A stretch of 64,000 nt of DNA from Chitinivibrionales bacterium (GCA_028278335.1 JANQEN010000206.1:1-64000); one strand, 5' to 3'. Numbered from the stretch's first letter, positions 44,762 to 54,285 are shown. Translations and numbers: made by a program. The notes: generated by a model from the sequence alone, not told the origin.

Positions 44762-45655
44762 TTAGAGCAAGAAAATTAGAGCGACACCACAGAGGGCAAC
44801 AATGGTACCAAGGACAGAATGCAAGGTGATTTTCTCTTTAAACACAAAATGGGAGAGGGGGATTAAAAGCACTGGAGGAAGTGCCATGAGGGTTGAGGCA
44901 ATTCCCACATAGGCATATTGTACAGCAAGCAGGGATAGCCACACACCTAGAAAAGGACCCAGAAATGATCCACCCAAGAGAGTTAATACTGTTTTTTTAC
45001 TCTTGAGCAAATGCACATTGTTAAATAGTTCGCCCTTTGCAAGCGGCATTATCCAAATAAGAATGGATGCAACTAATACCCGGAGAATGTTTCCCGAGAG
45101 GGCAGAGAAATTGTTTGTTAATCCCTTTTTAGAAAGAATCAGGCCTAAAGCTTGACAGAATGCAGCACCTATACCTAAAAGGAGTCCTAAAATATAATGA
45201 TCTTTTGGGTGATTGTGTGCCTGTCGTTGCAGTACTACCCAACTGACACCGGTAAGCGTAATGACAATTGCCAAGAGGTCCAAAACGGTTAAACTCTCGT
45301 TAAACATAAACCAAGCGATCATTATACCGAATATGGGTACTGTACACATCATGAGCATTCCAAGTCGTGGTCCGACTAAGACAAAGCTCTTAAAGAGCAT
45401 ACGATCACCAATCACAAAACCGACAAACCCCGATATGCCAAACCAAAACCAATGGTATCCCGTTGTATCTGGATTGATGAGAGAACCATATAAAACGGAG
45501 TGTACACTCACCAGCAAAATAAGAGCAAAAATCAGGCGGAATCGATTTACCACATTATGACCGATTCGCCTGGAAGCAATGGTGAAACAAACCGATCCAA
45601 AGGACCAGCAGAGCGCTGTCCCCAGTGCTGCTGTCTCTCCAAAAAGATTGATCAT
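44762..45655 (-). CDS. EamA/DMT family transporter
   Basis: A 297-residue inner-membrane protein with about ten hydrophobic helices in two EamA repeats (GTALCWSFGSVCFTIASRR at the start and a second repeat from LGLLLGIGAAFCQALGLI). Substrate cannot be told from sequence; relatives export amino acids, metabolites or drugs. The start overlaps the CooC-type gene upstream by 4 nt, so it belongs to the same transcript as the methyltransferase/ATPase group. Confidence 0.85.
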   Translation of the reverse strand: MINLFGETAALGTALCWSFGSVCFTIASRRIGHNVVNRFRLIFALILLVSVHSVLYGSLINPDTTGYHWFWFGISGFVGFVIGDRMLFKSFVLVGPRLGMLMMCTVPIFGIMIAWFMFNESLTVLDLLAIVITLTGVSWVVLQRQAHNHPKDHYILGLLLGIGAAFCQALGLILSKKGLTNNFSALSGNILRVLVASILIWIMPLAKGELFNNVHLLKSKKTVLTLLGGSFLGPFLGVWLSLLAVQYAYVGIASTLMALPPVLLIPLSHFVFKEKITLHSVLGTIVALCGVALIFLL

Positions 45656-46413
45656 AGTTTTAGATTGATGATCAGACGATCGATAGCTTCAACAACAGGA
45701 TTTGAATCTGATAGTGTCAATAGGCTTTGACCACACTCATTGTGGGAGGCAACCTCACTATTCTCTGGGAGTAAAGCAAGGTAGTTGGCTCCAATATCCT
45801 GCTGTAGACTCTGAAAATAGTCAGATTCACTTTCAGGTTTCATACGATTGATGACCAGAGCGAGTTTGTTATATGATATGGCCATTTCCTGAGAAAGATC
45901 GAAGAGTCGCTTGATGGTTTTGATTCCCTGCTTTGAAGGGTCGCTTACAATAAGCATCGTGTCAATATGCTGGACTATTCGGCGAGAAAGATTTTCCAAT
46001 CCAGCTTCATTGTCAAGTACTACAAAGGGATAATTTTTAGTAAGTTCAGCAATGATTGCCTTTAGCACGTTATTAGCATAACAGTAGCACCCATGTCCTT
46101 CAGACCGACCCATGGCAATGAGGTCAAAATCCTGAGACTCAACCAGACATTCGGCAATTTTCAACTCAAGGAGCTCCTGCTTTGAAACCCCGGCACTCAT
46201 ACCTTTTCCAGCAATTTCGCGAGCCTCTTCACGGATGCGACCAACCGATTTTATAGCTTCCACTCCTAAGGAAAGGTCTAAACAGGTATTTGGGTCAGCG
46301 TCGATAGCAAGTACAGGGCTCTTCTTTTTTGCAATGAGACGAGAAACTACAAGGGCGGCGATGCTCGTTTTTCCCACACCTCCCTTTCCGCAAATAGCAA
46401 TGAGTTTGTTCAT
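45652..46413 (-). CDS. CooC-type P-loop ATPase (1)
   Basis: 253 residues of the MinD/Mrp/CooC class. Deviant Walker A GKGGVGKT (9-16), switch I DADPNTCLDLSLG, and the CooC-like metal-site motif GHGCYCYANN with Cys109-X-Cys111, then LDNEAGLENLSRR. CooC proteins insert nickel into CO dehydrogenase, using ATP; relatives serve ACS and corrinoid enzymes. No CODH/ACS gene is visible here, so the target is unknown. A neighbouring paralogue lies upstream. Confidence 0.83.
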   Translation of the reverse strand: MNKLIAICGKGGVGKTSIAALVVSRLIAKKKSPVLAIDADPNTCLDLSLGVEAIKSVGRIREEAREIAGKGMSAGVSKQELLELKIAECLVESQDFDLIAMGRSEGHGCYCYANNVLKAIIAELTKNYPFVVLDNEAGLENLSRRIVQHIDTMLIVSDPSKQGIKTIKRLFDLSQEMAISYNKLALVINRMKPESESDYFQSLQQDIGANYLALLPENSEVASHNECGQSLLTLSDSNPVVEAIDRLIINLKL

Positions 46414-46423
46414 AAGTCTATCT

Positions 46424-47206
46424 TTACTTATAAAATTCGTTATCTGCAGTTAATGCTTCAAATACTTTTGTAAAGTGGCTTTGTGCTTTTTGGTTATCAA
46501 TTACAGAAACACCGTTTCTGTCGGCCTGGCGGATCTCCTCCATAAAGGGAATCGTTCCTAACAATTTTTCGCCAAATAGTGCCTGTTCAATAAACTGTAG
46601 ATCCTCTGGGGAGCTGACTTTGTTTACCACAAAACATACATTTTTTAGTCCAATATCCTTGGCCATGGTTTTGATTGATTGGGCACAATCAAGAGAGCGC
46701 TGACCTGGCTCAACAACCACAATCATAACATCAACACTTCCTGCAGTACCACGTCCAAGATGTTCTACTCCCGCTTCCATATCCAGTATTACTACATCAT
46801 CTTTGTAAAGGATTAGGTCAGTAATGAGTGCTTTTATCAATACATTTTCTGGGCAGGCACATCCACTCCCACCACGCTCAATAGCACCGAGCACTATAAG
46901 AGCAACCCCGTTGTAGATAGTCCCATAGGAGTGCGCAATATCTGACACCTCAGGATTCAGTTTAAACATTTGACCATACTGCTTTACCTTGGCACCGGTT
47001 CTCTCTTCAATGAGGGCTTTTTGCAAAGAGATTGGAATGATCTCTTTTTGTAGCTCCTTGGGCATACCCAGTGCTGCAGCGAGATTTGCATCTGGATCAG
47101 CATCAACCGCAAGCACCTTACACTGTTGCTTTGCGTAGAGATATGCTAATGCTGCTGCTAAGGTTGATTTGCCAACTCCACCTTTTCCTGCAATGGCTAT
47201 TTTCAT
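46424..47206 (-). CDS. CooC-type P-loop ATPase (2)
   Basis: 260 residues, about one third identical by eye to the next gene. It has the deviant Walker A KGGVGKST (8-15), DADPDANLAAALG, and the metal-type GSGCACPENV with Cys116-X-Cys118, followed by LDMEAGVEHLGRG. This is closer to CooC/AcsF of carbon monoxide dehydrogenase/acetyl-CoA synthase clusters. It starts 9 nt after the MetE-like gene and 10 nt before CooC-type (1), clearly one operon. Confidence 0.85.
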   Translation of the reverse strand: MKIAIAGKGGVGKSTLAAALAYLYAKQQCKVLAVDADPDANLAAALGMPKELQKEIIPISLQKALIEERTGAKVKQYGQMFKLNPEVSDIAHSYGTIYNGVALIVLGAIERGGSGCACPENVLIKALITDLILYKDDVVILDMEAGVEHLGRGTAGSVDVMIVVVEPGQRSLDCAQSIKTMAKDIGLKNVCFVVNKVSSPEDLQFIEQALFGEKLLGTIPFMEEIRQADRNGVSVIDNQKAQSHFTKVFEALTADNEFYK

Positions 47207-47214
47207 GGTATACC

Positions 47215-48288
47215 TTACCTCGGGTATCGTTCTTTCATTGCCTTGCTTACCCTGTCTAACAGATCAAATACCATGAGCGCTTCTTCTGGATCCATTGATC
47301 CTGTTCCACAGGAAGGGGTGATTATTGCTTGATCAATTATTTTTTGTTTGTCAACACCAGTTGAGGCAAGCTTGTCCATCATGCTTTCGAAGTGGTCAAC
47401 CAATGAGTCGACACTCTTTTCACGTATAATAGATGCTGTTGGAATGACACCCCAGGCAAGCATCCCACCACGATCAAGGTGTGTTTTTACTGCCTCAGGG
47501 TACATGGCAATGGTTTCGCCATACTCAAAGGCATCGAAGTTAACAATGTCAACCCCAGCATCTATGAGAATACTCCATTCGGTATTTCCACAACAGTGGA
47601 TACCAGCAAGGGCGTTGTCGTTGTGTATGGCTTCTATTACTTCTGTCAAGTGCGCAACCACATCTTCCCTTTTAACCGAAACATAGGTAGAGCTCCCAAA
47701 GGCAGAAAGAATCGGTTCGTCTATAAAACAGATAACCTTCTCCGCATAGGGTTGGAATTTTTGAATTTGCCAACGGCACTTCATTGCTAAGGCTTTAACT
47801 ATAACATCTCTAAATTCTTCATTATAGTAGATAGCACGTTTGTTCTCATCTACGATAGTAAGGGCAAAACTGCAAGGGCCGGTAGTTTGAACTTTAACAA
47901 AGGGTAATTTGTTTTCAAGAGATTGCAACTTCTCTTCAAAGGGATACAATCCCTTTGAAAAGGATGGGCTAATAGCCAGAGCAGAACAGTCACCAGTACC
48001 GTCGTCAGGGTCCATGGCAAGCATATAGTGTTCGTAAAATTGGGCGAACTCTTCGGAGTAATCTCCGGTGGTATCAAAATGCATGCGCTTTTTTTCTTCA
48101 TCAATAACAATTCGAGGCATCCCTTCAGAATACTGAATTTCCATCTGTTCGTTTAGGCCAAGCTTAGGTAGTTGAGGCCAAAAAGGGGCTTGAGATATTC
48201 GAGATAAAGAAGTTTCGATAGCTGTGTCAATACTTTCAAAGGGCATACTCCCGATGCCGGTTGCTAAGAAATTTGGCTTTATGGGCAT
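47215..48288 (-). CDS. MetE-core / UROD-fold methyltransferase
   Basis: 358 residues from ATG 48288 (AGGAG 9 nt before). It keeps the zinc/homocysteine signature of the MetE catalytic half: His-X-Cys in GIHCCGNTEW near residue 234 and a Cys in ITPSCGTGSM near 328. It lacks the N-terminal half of MetE. Short MetE-core proteins take a methyl group from corrinoid proteins instead of folate; in some anaerobes they do so from the CO dehydrogenase corrinoid protein. Here the neighbours are CooC-type ATPases, which fits such a source, but uroporphyrinogen-decarboxylase-like methyltransferases acting on other thiols remain possible. Confidence 0.72.
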   Translation of the reverse strand: MPIKPNFLATGIGSMPFESIDTAIETSLSRISQAPFWPQLPKLGLNEQMEIQYSEGMPRIVIDEEKKRMHFDTTGDYSEEFAQFYEHYMLAMDPDDGTGDCSALAISPSFSKGLYPFEEKLQSLENKLPFVKVQTTGPCSFALTIVDENKRAIYYNEEFRDVIVKALAMKCRWQIQKFQPYAEKVICFIDEPILSAFGSSTYVSVKREDVVAHLTEVIEAIHNDNALAGIHCCGNTEWSILIDAGVDIVNFDAFEYGETIAMYPEAVKTHLDRGGMLAWGVIPTASIIREKSVDSLVDHFESMMDKLASTGVDKQKIIDQAIITPSCGTGSMDPEEALMVFDLLDRVSKAMKERYPR

Positions 48289-48384
48289 ATTCAAATACTC
48301 CTGCTATATGTTTCTCGATAGGCTAAAAAGTGCTAATAAAGATATATTGTGACAGAACAATCTTCAGCTTAAAGTACAGAGTGT

Positions 48385-50391
48385 TTATGGAGAGATTTTT
48401 ACCTTTTTTGGCCTTTTCCATAAAAATATCTCTATTAGAAGAAGTACACCTAAAAGGATCCATAGGTAGTCAAAATCCGGTGAGGAATATCGATTCATAA
48501 ATTGGTCAAAGGAGTTACGATCCAAAACCTTCATAAGAGAACTGTTTGGTTGGCTTGCTTTCGGTTTAAAATAGCGAGTCTCTCCCTCAATAGGATCAGG
48601 GTTTACTGCAAGCCAATAGGATTGCTTGTGTTCTGGAATGATTTTATAAATTCCGGGTATGGGCAAAGAGACTCTTCTTTGGTTGCTCCAAGTAGTTATT
48701 AGTTTATCCTTACTATCATAAACTTGAGCAGTCTCCTGTTTGTTAAAATAGGGATTGTTTTTCTGAAACCCAGCCAGCCAATTAGTTGATGGAGAACCTA
48801 TTTTTGATAATGCCAGTTGAACTATACGGTCTAGAAGGGGGATGAAAAATCCGGTCTCACAAATATTATTTGCCTCAGTAATAATAATTGGAGAAGCAAA
48901 GAGGATCCATGTGTTTTGATTTTGATCGATCTGTTCGCTTATAAGCGGCTCACCATTACTCAGCAATAGCATTGGTGTACCAGGAAGGTTGGATAAAAAA
49001 GAATAAATTAAAACGTCTCGATCCACAAATCGAGGGAACTGCCTCCAAAGTGAGGAGACGGTATCCGGTAGGACTATGTTCAAAGCGTTATCGGTGGTTT
49101 TTGTATTTATCTTTGAAGAGGAGCCAAGATATTGGGAAAGTATGAGATCATTTAAACTACCTTGAGTGGTACCCATATAGGGAGAAAAGAGAACAACTTT
49201 ATTCTGAAATGCCTTAGATGTCCACAGTAAAGAGAGCGTTGTTGTGGGCTCGGGTAAGGATAAAAATAATAGTATTTCCGATGTGTCAAGATCCTCAAAG
49301 GTGACTTCGGTAGGATGCTTAACAAGAGGTTTTGTCTTTAATTGAGTGGTGATAATATTGTTTGCAGTTAGCACTGGAAAAGCCTCGTTTCCTTCCGCTA
49401 TAACAAGAACTCTTTTTGTTGAGCGGTCTTTACCAATGAAAAAGAACTTGTTGTCAAAGGAAAGGGGATCTTCAACAGCTAGACGAATTTCACCCCATTC
49501 CATGTTCCCATAGTGGGTAATGTCTGAAACAGTAGTGAGCGTGTCATTTTTATTGAGACTAAGGCTCTCTTGACCAGCCCGCCGTGATCCAATAAAGGTA
49601 ATGAGGTTTGTTGTGTTAAGCCTTTTTCCAAAGGTGCGAAGGTGTGAATAAATTTGTGAGCTCGAAGAGAGTGCATCGTTGCTTTTACTTATTAAAAAAT
49701 TCCAAGCCTTCTTGTCTCTTAGAGAAACACAAATAGTTGGGAGGGGTAGGGTAGGGAGATTAAAATAGGTAGTATAAGTAAGGCTGTCGTGGGCTTGAAA
49801 ATCAGAAAAAAGCAGTAGTACTGGTTGTCGTTGTTCTTTTTTTACTTTAGATTCCAATGTTTGAATCATTTTCTGAAAATTTGAATGGCCAAAACGAAGA
49901 GGCGACAATTTTTGAATGGTAGACTCTTTAGCAGTATTTCTATCAATGGGAGAAAAAATGGCCGATTGGTCACTGTAACAATAAAGTTTAGCACCAGGAG
50001 AGAGCGTTGAATCACAGCGGGAAATTAAGGTGCTGGCCTCTTGCCAAAGAGAGTTTTTTTCGTGGCGGTAGCTCATACTCATGGTTGGATCAATCCAACA
50101 ATAGAGTGAGCTGTTGGAGCTACTCAGTATAGTGAAAGGATCTTTCTTGTTAAATAATTGTGAAAAGAGGAGAACTACAGAGGCAACAATAAGAAGTCGG
50201 CAGATTAAAAGGAGAAGGTTTTTAATACCCTTAATACTGCTGGCCTTTATGGCATCTTTCTGGAGAAACCGAATTGAAGAAAATTCGAGGAGTATTGTTC
50301 TTTTTTTGTTGAGAAAATGTATAAGAATTGGTACTGCCAAAAAGAGCATTGCCCAAAGAAAATGGGGGTGAAAGAAGGAAATGTTACTCAA
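48385..50391 (-). CDS. BatA-type membrane protein with vWA-like region
   Basis: 668 residues beginning with the aerotolerance-regulator N-terminal module: two hydrophobic segments (HFLWAMLFLAVPILIHFLNKK and a second near 58-80) around a charged stretch. A divergent vWA-like domain follows (YCWIDPTMSMSYRHEKNSLWQ, LLLFSDFQAHDS), then an unassigned middle and a final hydrophobic helix (about 640-658) with a basic tail. It overlaps the DUF58 gene start by 4 nt, the usual DUF58-BatA partnership, though MoxR is absent here. Confidence 0.78.
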   Translation of the reverse strand: MSNISFFHPHFLWAMLFLAVPILIHFLNKKRTILLEFSSIRFLQKDAIKASSIKGIKNLLLLICRLLIVASVVLLFSQLFNKKDPFTILSSSNSSLYCWIDPTMSMSYRHEKNSLWQEASTLISRCDSTLSPGAKLYCYSDQSAIFSPIDRNTAKESTIQKLSPLRFGHSNFQKMIQTLESKVKKEQRQPVLLLFSDFQAHDSLTYTTYFNLPTLPLPTICVSLRDKKAWNFLISKSNDALSSSSQIYSHLRTFGKRLNTTNLITFIGSRRAGQESLSLNKNDTLTTVSDITHYGNMEWGEIRLAVEDPLSFDNKFFFIGKDRSTKRVLVIAEGNEAFPVLTANNIITTQLKTKPLVKHPTEVTFEDLDTSEILLFLSLPEPTTTLSLLWTSKAFQNKVVLFSPYMGTTQGSLNDLILSQYLGSSSKINTKTTDNALNIVLPDTVSSLWRQFPRFVDRDVLIYSFLSNLPGTPMLLLSNGEPLISEQIDQNQNTWILFASPIIITEANNICETGFFIPLLDRIVQLALSKIGSPSTNWLAGFQKNNPYFNKQETAQVYDSKDKLITTWSNQRRVSLPIPGIYKIIPEHKQSYWLAVNPDPIEGETRYFKPKASQPNSSLMKVLDRNSFDQFMNRYSSPDFDYLWILLGVLLLIEIFLWKRPKKVKISP

Positions 50392-51293
50392 AAGAGTCTC
50401 CTCCGTTTTTCCAACACGCGGGTTATGGCACTAAGAAAGGGGGTGTCTGTAGTGGTCATCGTGCAATCAATTGAAAGTTCTCGACAGGCTTTTTCTATGA
50501 TATTTTGATGTTCCTTTAATCCTGTGTGATAGTAATTTCCTGCAGTCTCACCATCAAGCATAAGTTCTTCCCCGGTTTCCACATCTCGGATTTTTAGACG
50601 AGCGTCTCTTTTAAACTCTAATTCTAATGGGTCTAAAATCCACAGCAAAATGATGTCCTGTCGTTTAAAGCTTAAGTGACGGAGACTACTGATCAGCGCC
50701 TCTGGTTCATCAAAAAAATCGGAGATAAGAATGGTAAGGCCACGCTTTTTAACTTGTTGTGCAATTCGATTGATGGCATGAGCACAATTTGTATTGCTAC
50801 TTGGTGAAAGCTGCTCCAGTAGGGAGATAATAGATTTTAGATGATGATTGGTCGAACGGGGAGGGATACTGTTGCTGATTGTGTTGTCGAATACTGATAA
50901 GCCCACAGCATCTCGTTGACGAATAAGGATCCAAGCTAGTGCTGCAGCAAGGGTTTTTGCATATTCAAATTTAGTCATCGCTGTGGTTGAACAAAATTGC
51001 ATTGAGGCGCTTTTGTCAAGCAATATTCGAGCATAGAGATTTGTTTCATCTTCGTAGAGTCGCACGACACTTCGTTCTGTTTTTGCAAACTTGCGCCAGT
51101 CGATATTGCGAGCCGGTTCACCTGGCTGATAGGGCCGAAACTCCAGGAACTCAGAAGAGAAGCCATGATAAGGACTTCTATGGTAACCAGCAATAAGACC
51201 CTCAACAATACCCTTTGCACGCAAGGTGAGACTCCGTATTGGAGCAAGATGTTCGGGACGTAAAAAAGTGGTTTGGCGCTTTTCGTTATTCAT
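50388..51293 (-). CDS. DUF58 family protein
   Basis: 301 residues. The DUF58 core is clear: PYQPGEPARNIDWRKFAKTE near 50-70, VRLYEDETNLYARILLDKSASM, RQRDAVGLSVFDN and LISDFFDE. The family has a vWA-related fold and usually partners a MoxR AAA+ ATPase and membrane vWA proteins in cell-envelope or chaperone-like functions. It overlaps hflX upstream by 8 nt and the BatA-type gene downstream, making a three-gene coupled run. Confidence 0.88.
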   Translation of the reverse strand: MNNEKRQTTFLRPEHLAPIRSLTLRAKGIVEGLIAGYHRSPYHGFSSEFLEFRPYQPGEPARNIDWRKFAKTERSVVRLYEDETNLYARILLDKSASMQFCSTTAMTKFEYAKTLAAALAWILIRQRDAVGLSVFDNTISNSIPPRSTNHHLKSIISLLEQLSPSSNTNCAHAINRIAQQVKKRGLTILISDFFDEPEALISSLRHLSFKRQDIILLWILDPLELEFKRDARLKIRDVETGEELMLDGETAGNYYHTGLKEHQNIIEKACRELSIDCTMTTTDTPFLSAITRVLEKRRRLF

Positions 51294-52452
51294 ATTGTGA
51301 AAGCATTGCCCTGGTCTGCTGTCGAATTATCTCTTTTTTTGCCTGTTCCTTTTTAAGATCAGCAATAGCCTCTGCTAGATGTTCCTTTAGGAGAAGGATA
51401 TCTTTTTCATCATATGCAGAGAGAATTATTGCCTCAGGGTAGGCAAGAGAGATCTCTTTTTTAGCAAAGGGACTGGAAATAAGATCTGCTTTGTTGAAAA
51501 TGATCAAGGTCCTTTTGTCCCCAGCGTCAAGCTGGTTGAGGACCTCATTGACCGTGGCAAATTGCTGGTCGCTCCATTTTGAAGAAGCATCCATGACAAT
51601 AAGTAGAATATCCGCTTCATGGACGACCTCTAAGGTACTTTTAAAGGAGGCAACAAGATGGTGGGGTAGCTTTCTTAAAAAGCCAACGGTGTCGGATACA
51701 ACGATTTCTCCAGTTCCAGGAATAAAGGTACGTCGTGTAGCTGTATCAAGGGTTGCAAAGAGCATGTTTTCAACCATTACATTCGACCCAGAGAGTGCAT
51801 TCAATAGTGTTGACTTGCCCACATTGGTATAGCCAACCAAGGTCAACTTGATAGAGTCTTTGCGGCGTTTTTTTTGAATAGCCCGCGAGCATTCGACCTT
51901 CTTTAATTTTTTCCGTAGGTCAGCTATTTTAGTCTGTACCAATCTCCGATCGACTTCAAGTTGCTTTTCTCCTGGCCCTCGAGTACCAATGCCACCAACC
52001 TGCTTGGAGAAGTGACTCCAAGCATGAGTAAGTCGGGGATAGAGTGTTCTGAGTTGTGCAAGTTCTACTTGAATACGTGCTTCATTGGTCTTGGCATGCT
52101 GCGCAAAGATATCTAAAATGAGCTGACTTCGATCAATCACTTTTCCATCAATGAGTTTCTCAATATTGCGGATTTGCCCTGGTGTCAATTCGGCATCTAT
52201 CACGCAGGTTTCACATTTCTCGGATTTCATGATCTTTCTGATTTCCAGTAGCTTTCCCTTACCCAGATAGGTTGCTGCCCGTGGACCAACCATTTTTTGT
52301 ACTATTACTTCCAATACTTTGGCACCTGCAGTTTTGCATAGCATAATCATCTCCTGCATGTCCTCTTCAAAAAGATTTTTATCCATTGAGGGGGTGAGCA
52401 GACCACACAGGATAATCCGTTCTGCCGGTGGTGGATAGAGGATGTCAAACAT
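51286..52452 (-). CDS. hflX: Ribosome-associated GTPase HflX
   Basis: A 388-residue GTPase that splits or rescues stalled ribosomes. The N-terminal HflX domain includes VQKMVGPRAATYLGKGKL and the ITPGQ-like ELTPGQIRNIEK, then the signature GGIGTRGPGEKQLEVDRR near 155-172. The G domain has GYTNVGKSTLLNAL, DTVGFLRKLPHHLV and NKAD. Length is a little below the E. coli protein (426). It starts 8 nt after map, in the same direction. Confidence 0.94.
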   Translation of the reverse strand: MFDILYPPPAERIILCGLLTPSMDKNLFEEDMQEMIMLCKTAGAKVLEVIVQKMVGPRAATYLGKGKLLEIRKIMKSEKCETCVIDAELTPGQIRNIEKLIDGKVIDRSQLILDIFAQHAKTNEARIQVELAQLRTLYPRLTHAWSHFSKQVGGIGTRGPGEKQLEVDRRLVQTKIADLRKKLKKVECSRAIQKKRRKDSIKLTLVGYTNVGKSTLLNALSGSNVMVENMLFATLDTATRRTFIPGTGEIVVSDTVGFLRKLPHHLVASFKSTLEVVHEADILLIVMDASSKWSDQQFATVNEVLNQLDAGDKRTLIIFNKADLISSPFAKKEISLAYPEAIILSAYDEKDILLLKEHLAEAIADLKKEQAKKEIIRQQTRAMLSQYE

Positions 52453-52460
52453 AGATGCAG

Positions 52461-53366
52461 TTACTCCGGCATGGTAATTATGGTATCAGTAGATTGGTGA
52501 GAAGGGGTGAGGGTCAATACTTCGACAGCCTCTTCTGTTACTAATACAGTGTGTTCGTATTGAGCAGAGAGTGAGCCATCTTTTGTCCTCACTGTCCAAC
52601 CATCGTGTCGGTCAGTGACGACAGGGTAGTCTCCTAAATTTATCATGGGCTCAATAGTAAAGGTCATTCCCGGCTTCATAATAATTTCTCTATTGTCTAT
52701 GGCAATATGGTGATAGACACTGAAATGTTCATGAAATTTTTTTCCGATACCATGACCAGTATATTGACGGACAACAGAGCAGTTGTATGAATTGACAAAG
52801 GGCTCAATAGCGTCACCTATATCACTTAGCGGTCGTCCAGGTTTGACTGCCTCAACTCCCTTAATAAGTGCCTGGGCCGTAACTTTAACCAGATGACGAG
52901 CCTCTGCAGAAACAGTTCCAATCATAAAGGTTTCTGATGAATCTCCATGAAACCCATCGACGATGGTTGTTAGGTCTACATTGACAATGTCACCCTCCTG
53001 TAAGGAAACATGGGGAGAGGGAATGCCATGACAGACAACGTTATTTATAGAGATACACACTGATTTGGGAAAGTTGTGATAACCAAGGCAAGCAGGGGTA
53101 TGACCATGATCTAATGTGTAGGTATGCACAAGCTGATTTAGCTTCTCGGTGCTTATGCCTTCCTGGACATAAGGGCGGATATAATCCATGAGCTCACCAT
53201 TAAATGCACCTGCTTTACGCATGCCTATAATCTCTTCTGCGCTCTTTATCCTGCGATCAGGTGCTTGAGTCACGCCAGTGTTTCCCTTTGTTGCATCAAT
53301 TTGCATATGACATTTTTTATATTTTTTTCCACTACCGCACCAGCAGGGATCATTTCGTCCAATCAT
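52461..53366 (-). CDS. map: Methionine aminopeptidase with N-terminal SEC-C zinc motif
   Basis: 301 residues. Removes initiator methionine. It starts with a SEC-C motif (RNDPCWCGSGKKYKKCH) before the catalytic domain, a form seen in several phyla where the motif helps bind the ribosome. The metal-site residues are present: DLTTIVDGFHGDSSETF (Asp and Asp), GHGIGKKFHE (His), TFTIEPMI (Glu) and a final Glu in YEHTVLVTEE. It lies with hflX and DUF58 in one direction; a plain 151-nt gap separates it from the HisA gene. Confidence 0.95.
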   Translation of the reverse strand: MIGRNDPCWCGSGKKYKKCHMQIDATKGNTGVTQAPDRRIKSAEEIIGMRKAGAFNGELMDYIRPYVQEGISTEKLNQLVHTYTLDHGHTPACLGYHNFPKSVCISINNVVCHGIPSPHVSLQEGDIVNVDLTTIVDGFHGDSSETFMIGTVSAEARHLVKVTAQALIKGVEAVKPGRPLSDIGDAIEPFVNSYNCSVVRQYTGHGIGKKFHEHFSVYHHIAIDNREIIMKPGMTFTIEPMINLGDYPVVTDRHDGWTVRTKDGSLSAQYEHTVLVTEEAVEVLTLTPSHQSTDTIITMPE

Positions 53367-53517
53367 AACAATCTCTGTATTTTTAAGCCTGTTTTATCGT
53401 TTGGTTATACTATTACCATAGAATAGATAATTGATATAAAATAATTGTTGCCTTTATTTGACACTTCTTTCAATTATCTCATTAGAATGGAAAATAGGGG
53501 TAGTACTTTCTTTGTGA

Positions 53518-54285
53518 TCATAACTGTTTCTGGTTATGCCAATCGACCACATCTCTATAGGGTAAGGATCCTCCAAAAATATCCAGAGCACTACCTACAG
53601 TCGCGTCTATTCTTCCCTTACCTAAGGTGTTGACCAGCTCCAGATCAGCCAATGACCGAATTCCTCCTGCATACGTTGTAGGAATGGGGCTGATATCGGC
53701 TAGGAATGATATAAGGTCTTCATCAACACCCTGTTGTTTTCCTTCTACCTCTGCAGCATGAACAAGAAATTCGTCACAATACTTTGCAAGAAAAGCTAGA
53801 TTTCTCTTGTCAATCTGCAGCGAGGTAAATCGTTGCCATCGGTCTGTGACAACCCAATACGCTCCATTTTTCATTTTGCAGCTTAAATCAAGTACTAATT
53901 TATCTCGCCCCACTATTGAACTGATGTAGGAGAGACTATCCTCTTTAAATTGACCATTTTGAAAAACATAGGAGGTGACAATAACATGTGATGCCCCAGC
54001 ATTCAGATAGCAAAGCGCATTATCTGGTATTACCCCTCCACCAACCTGTAATCCTCCTTTAAATGCCCCAAGCGATTCAAAGGCAGCATCTTTATTATCC
54101 GGCCCAAGCATGATGACATGTCCACCATAGAGATTGTCTTTCTTATACATGGTGGCAAAGTGTTGTGGTCCTGTTTCTGTCTCAAAGTTTGTCTGTAATT
54201 GAGTACCATCAACATCCGAAAGGGTACTGCCAACAATCTGCTTCACCTTACCACTGTGTAAATCTATGCAGGGTCTAAATTTCAT
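53518..54285 (-). CDS. hisA: HisA, eukaryote-type ProFAR isomerase
   Basis: 255-residue TIM barrel. It isomerises the N'-ProFAR intermediate of histidine synthesis. Instead of the bacterial form it follows the yeast His6 pattern: FRPCIDLHSGKVKQIVGSTL, HVIMLGPDNKDAAFESL, LQVGGGV, VIVTSYVF, LVLDLSC, HAAEVEGKQQGVDEDL, TYAGGIRSLADLELVNTLGKG and ATVGSALDIFGG line up by eye with His6. The catalytic Asp pair is Asp8 and the Asp in VLDLSC. It stands alone, not in a his operon. Confidence 0.88.
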   Translation of the reverse strand: MKFRPCIDLHSGKVKQIVGSTLSDVDGTQLQTNFETETGPQHFATMYKKDNLYGGHVIMLGPDNKDAAFESLGAFKGGLQVGGGVIPDNALCYLNAGASHVIVTSYVFQNGQFKEDSLSYISSIVGRDKLVLDLSCKMKNGAYWVVTDRWQRFTSLQIDKRNLAFLAKYCDEFLVHAAEVEGKQQGVDEDLISFLADISPIPTTYAGGIRSLADLELVNTLGKGRIDATVGSALDIFGGSLPYRDVVDWHNQKQL

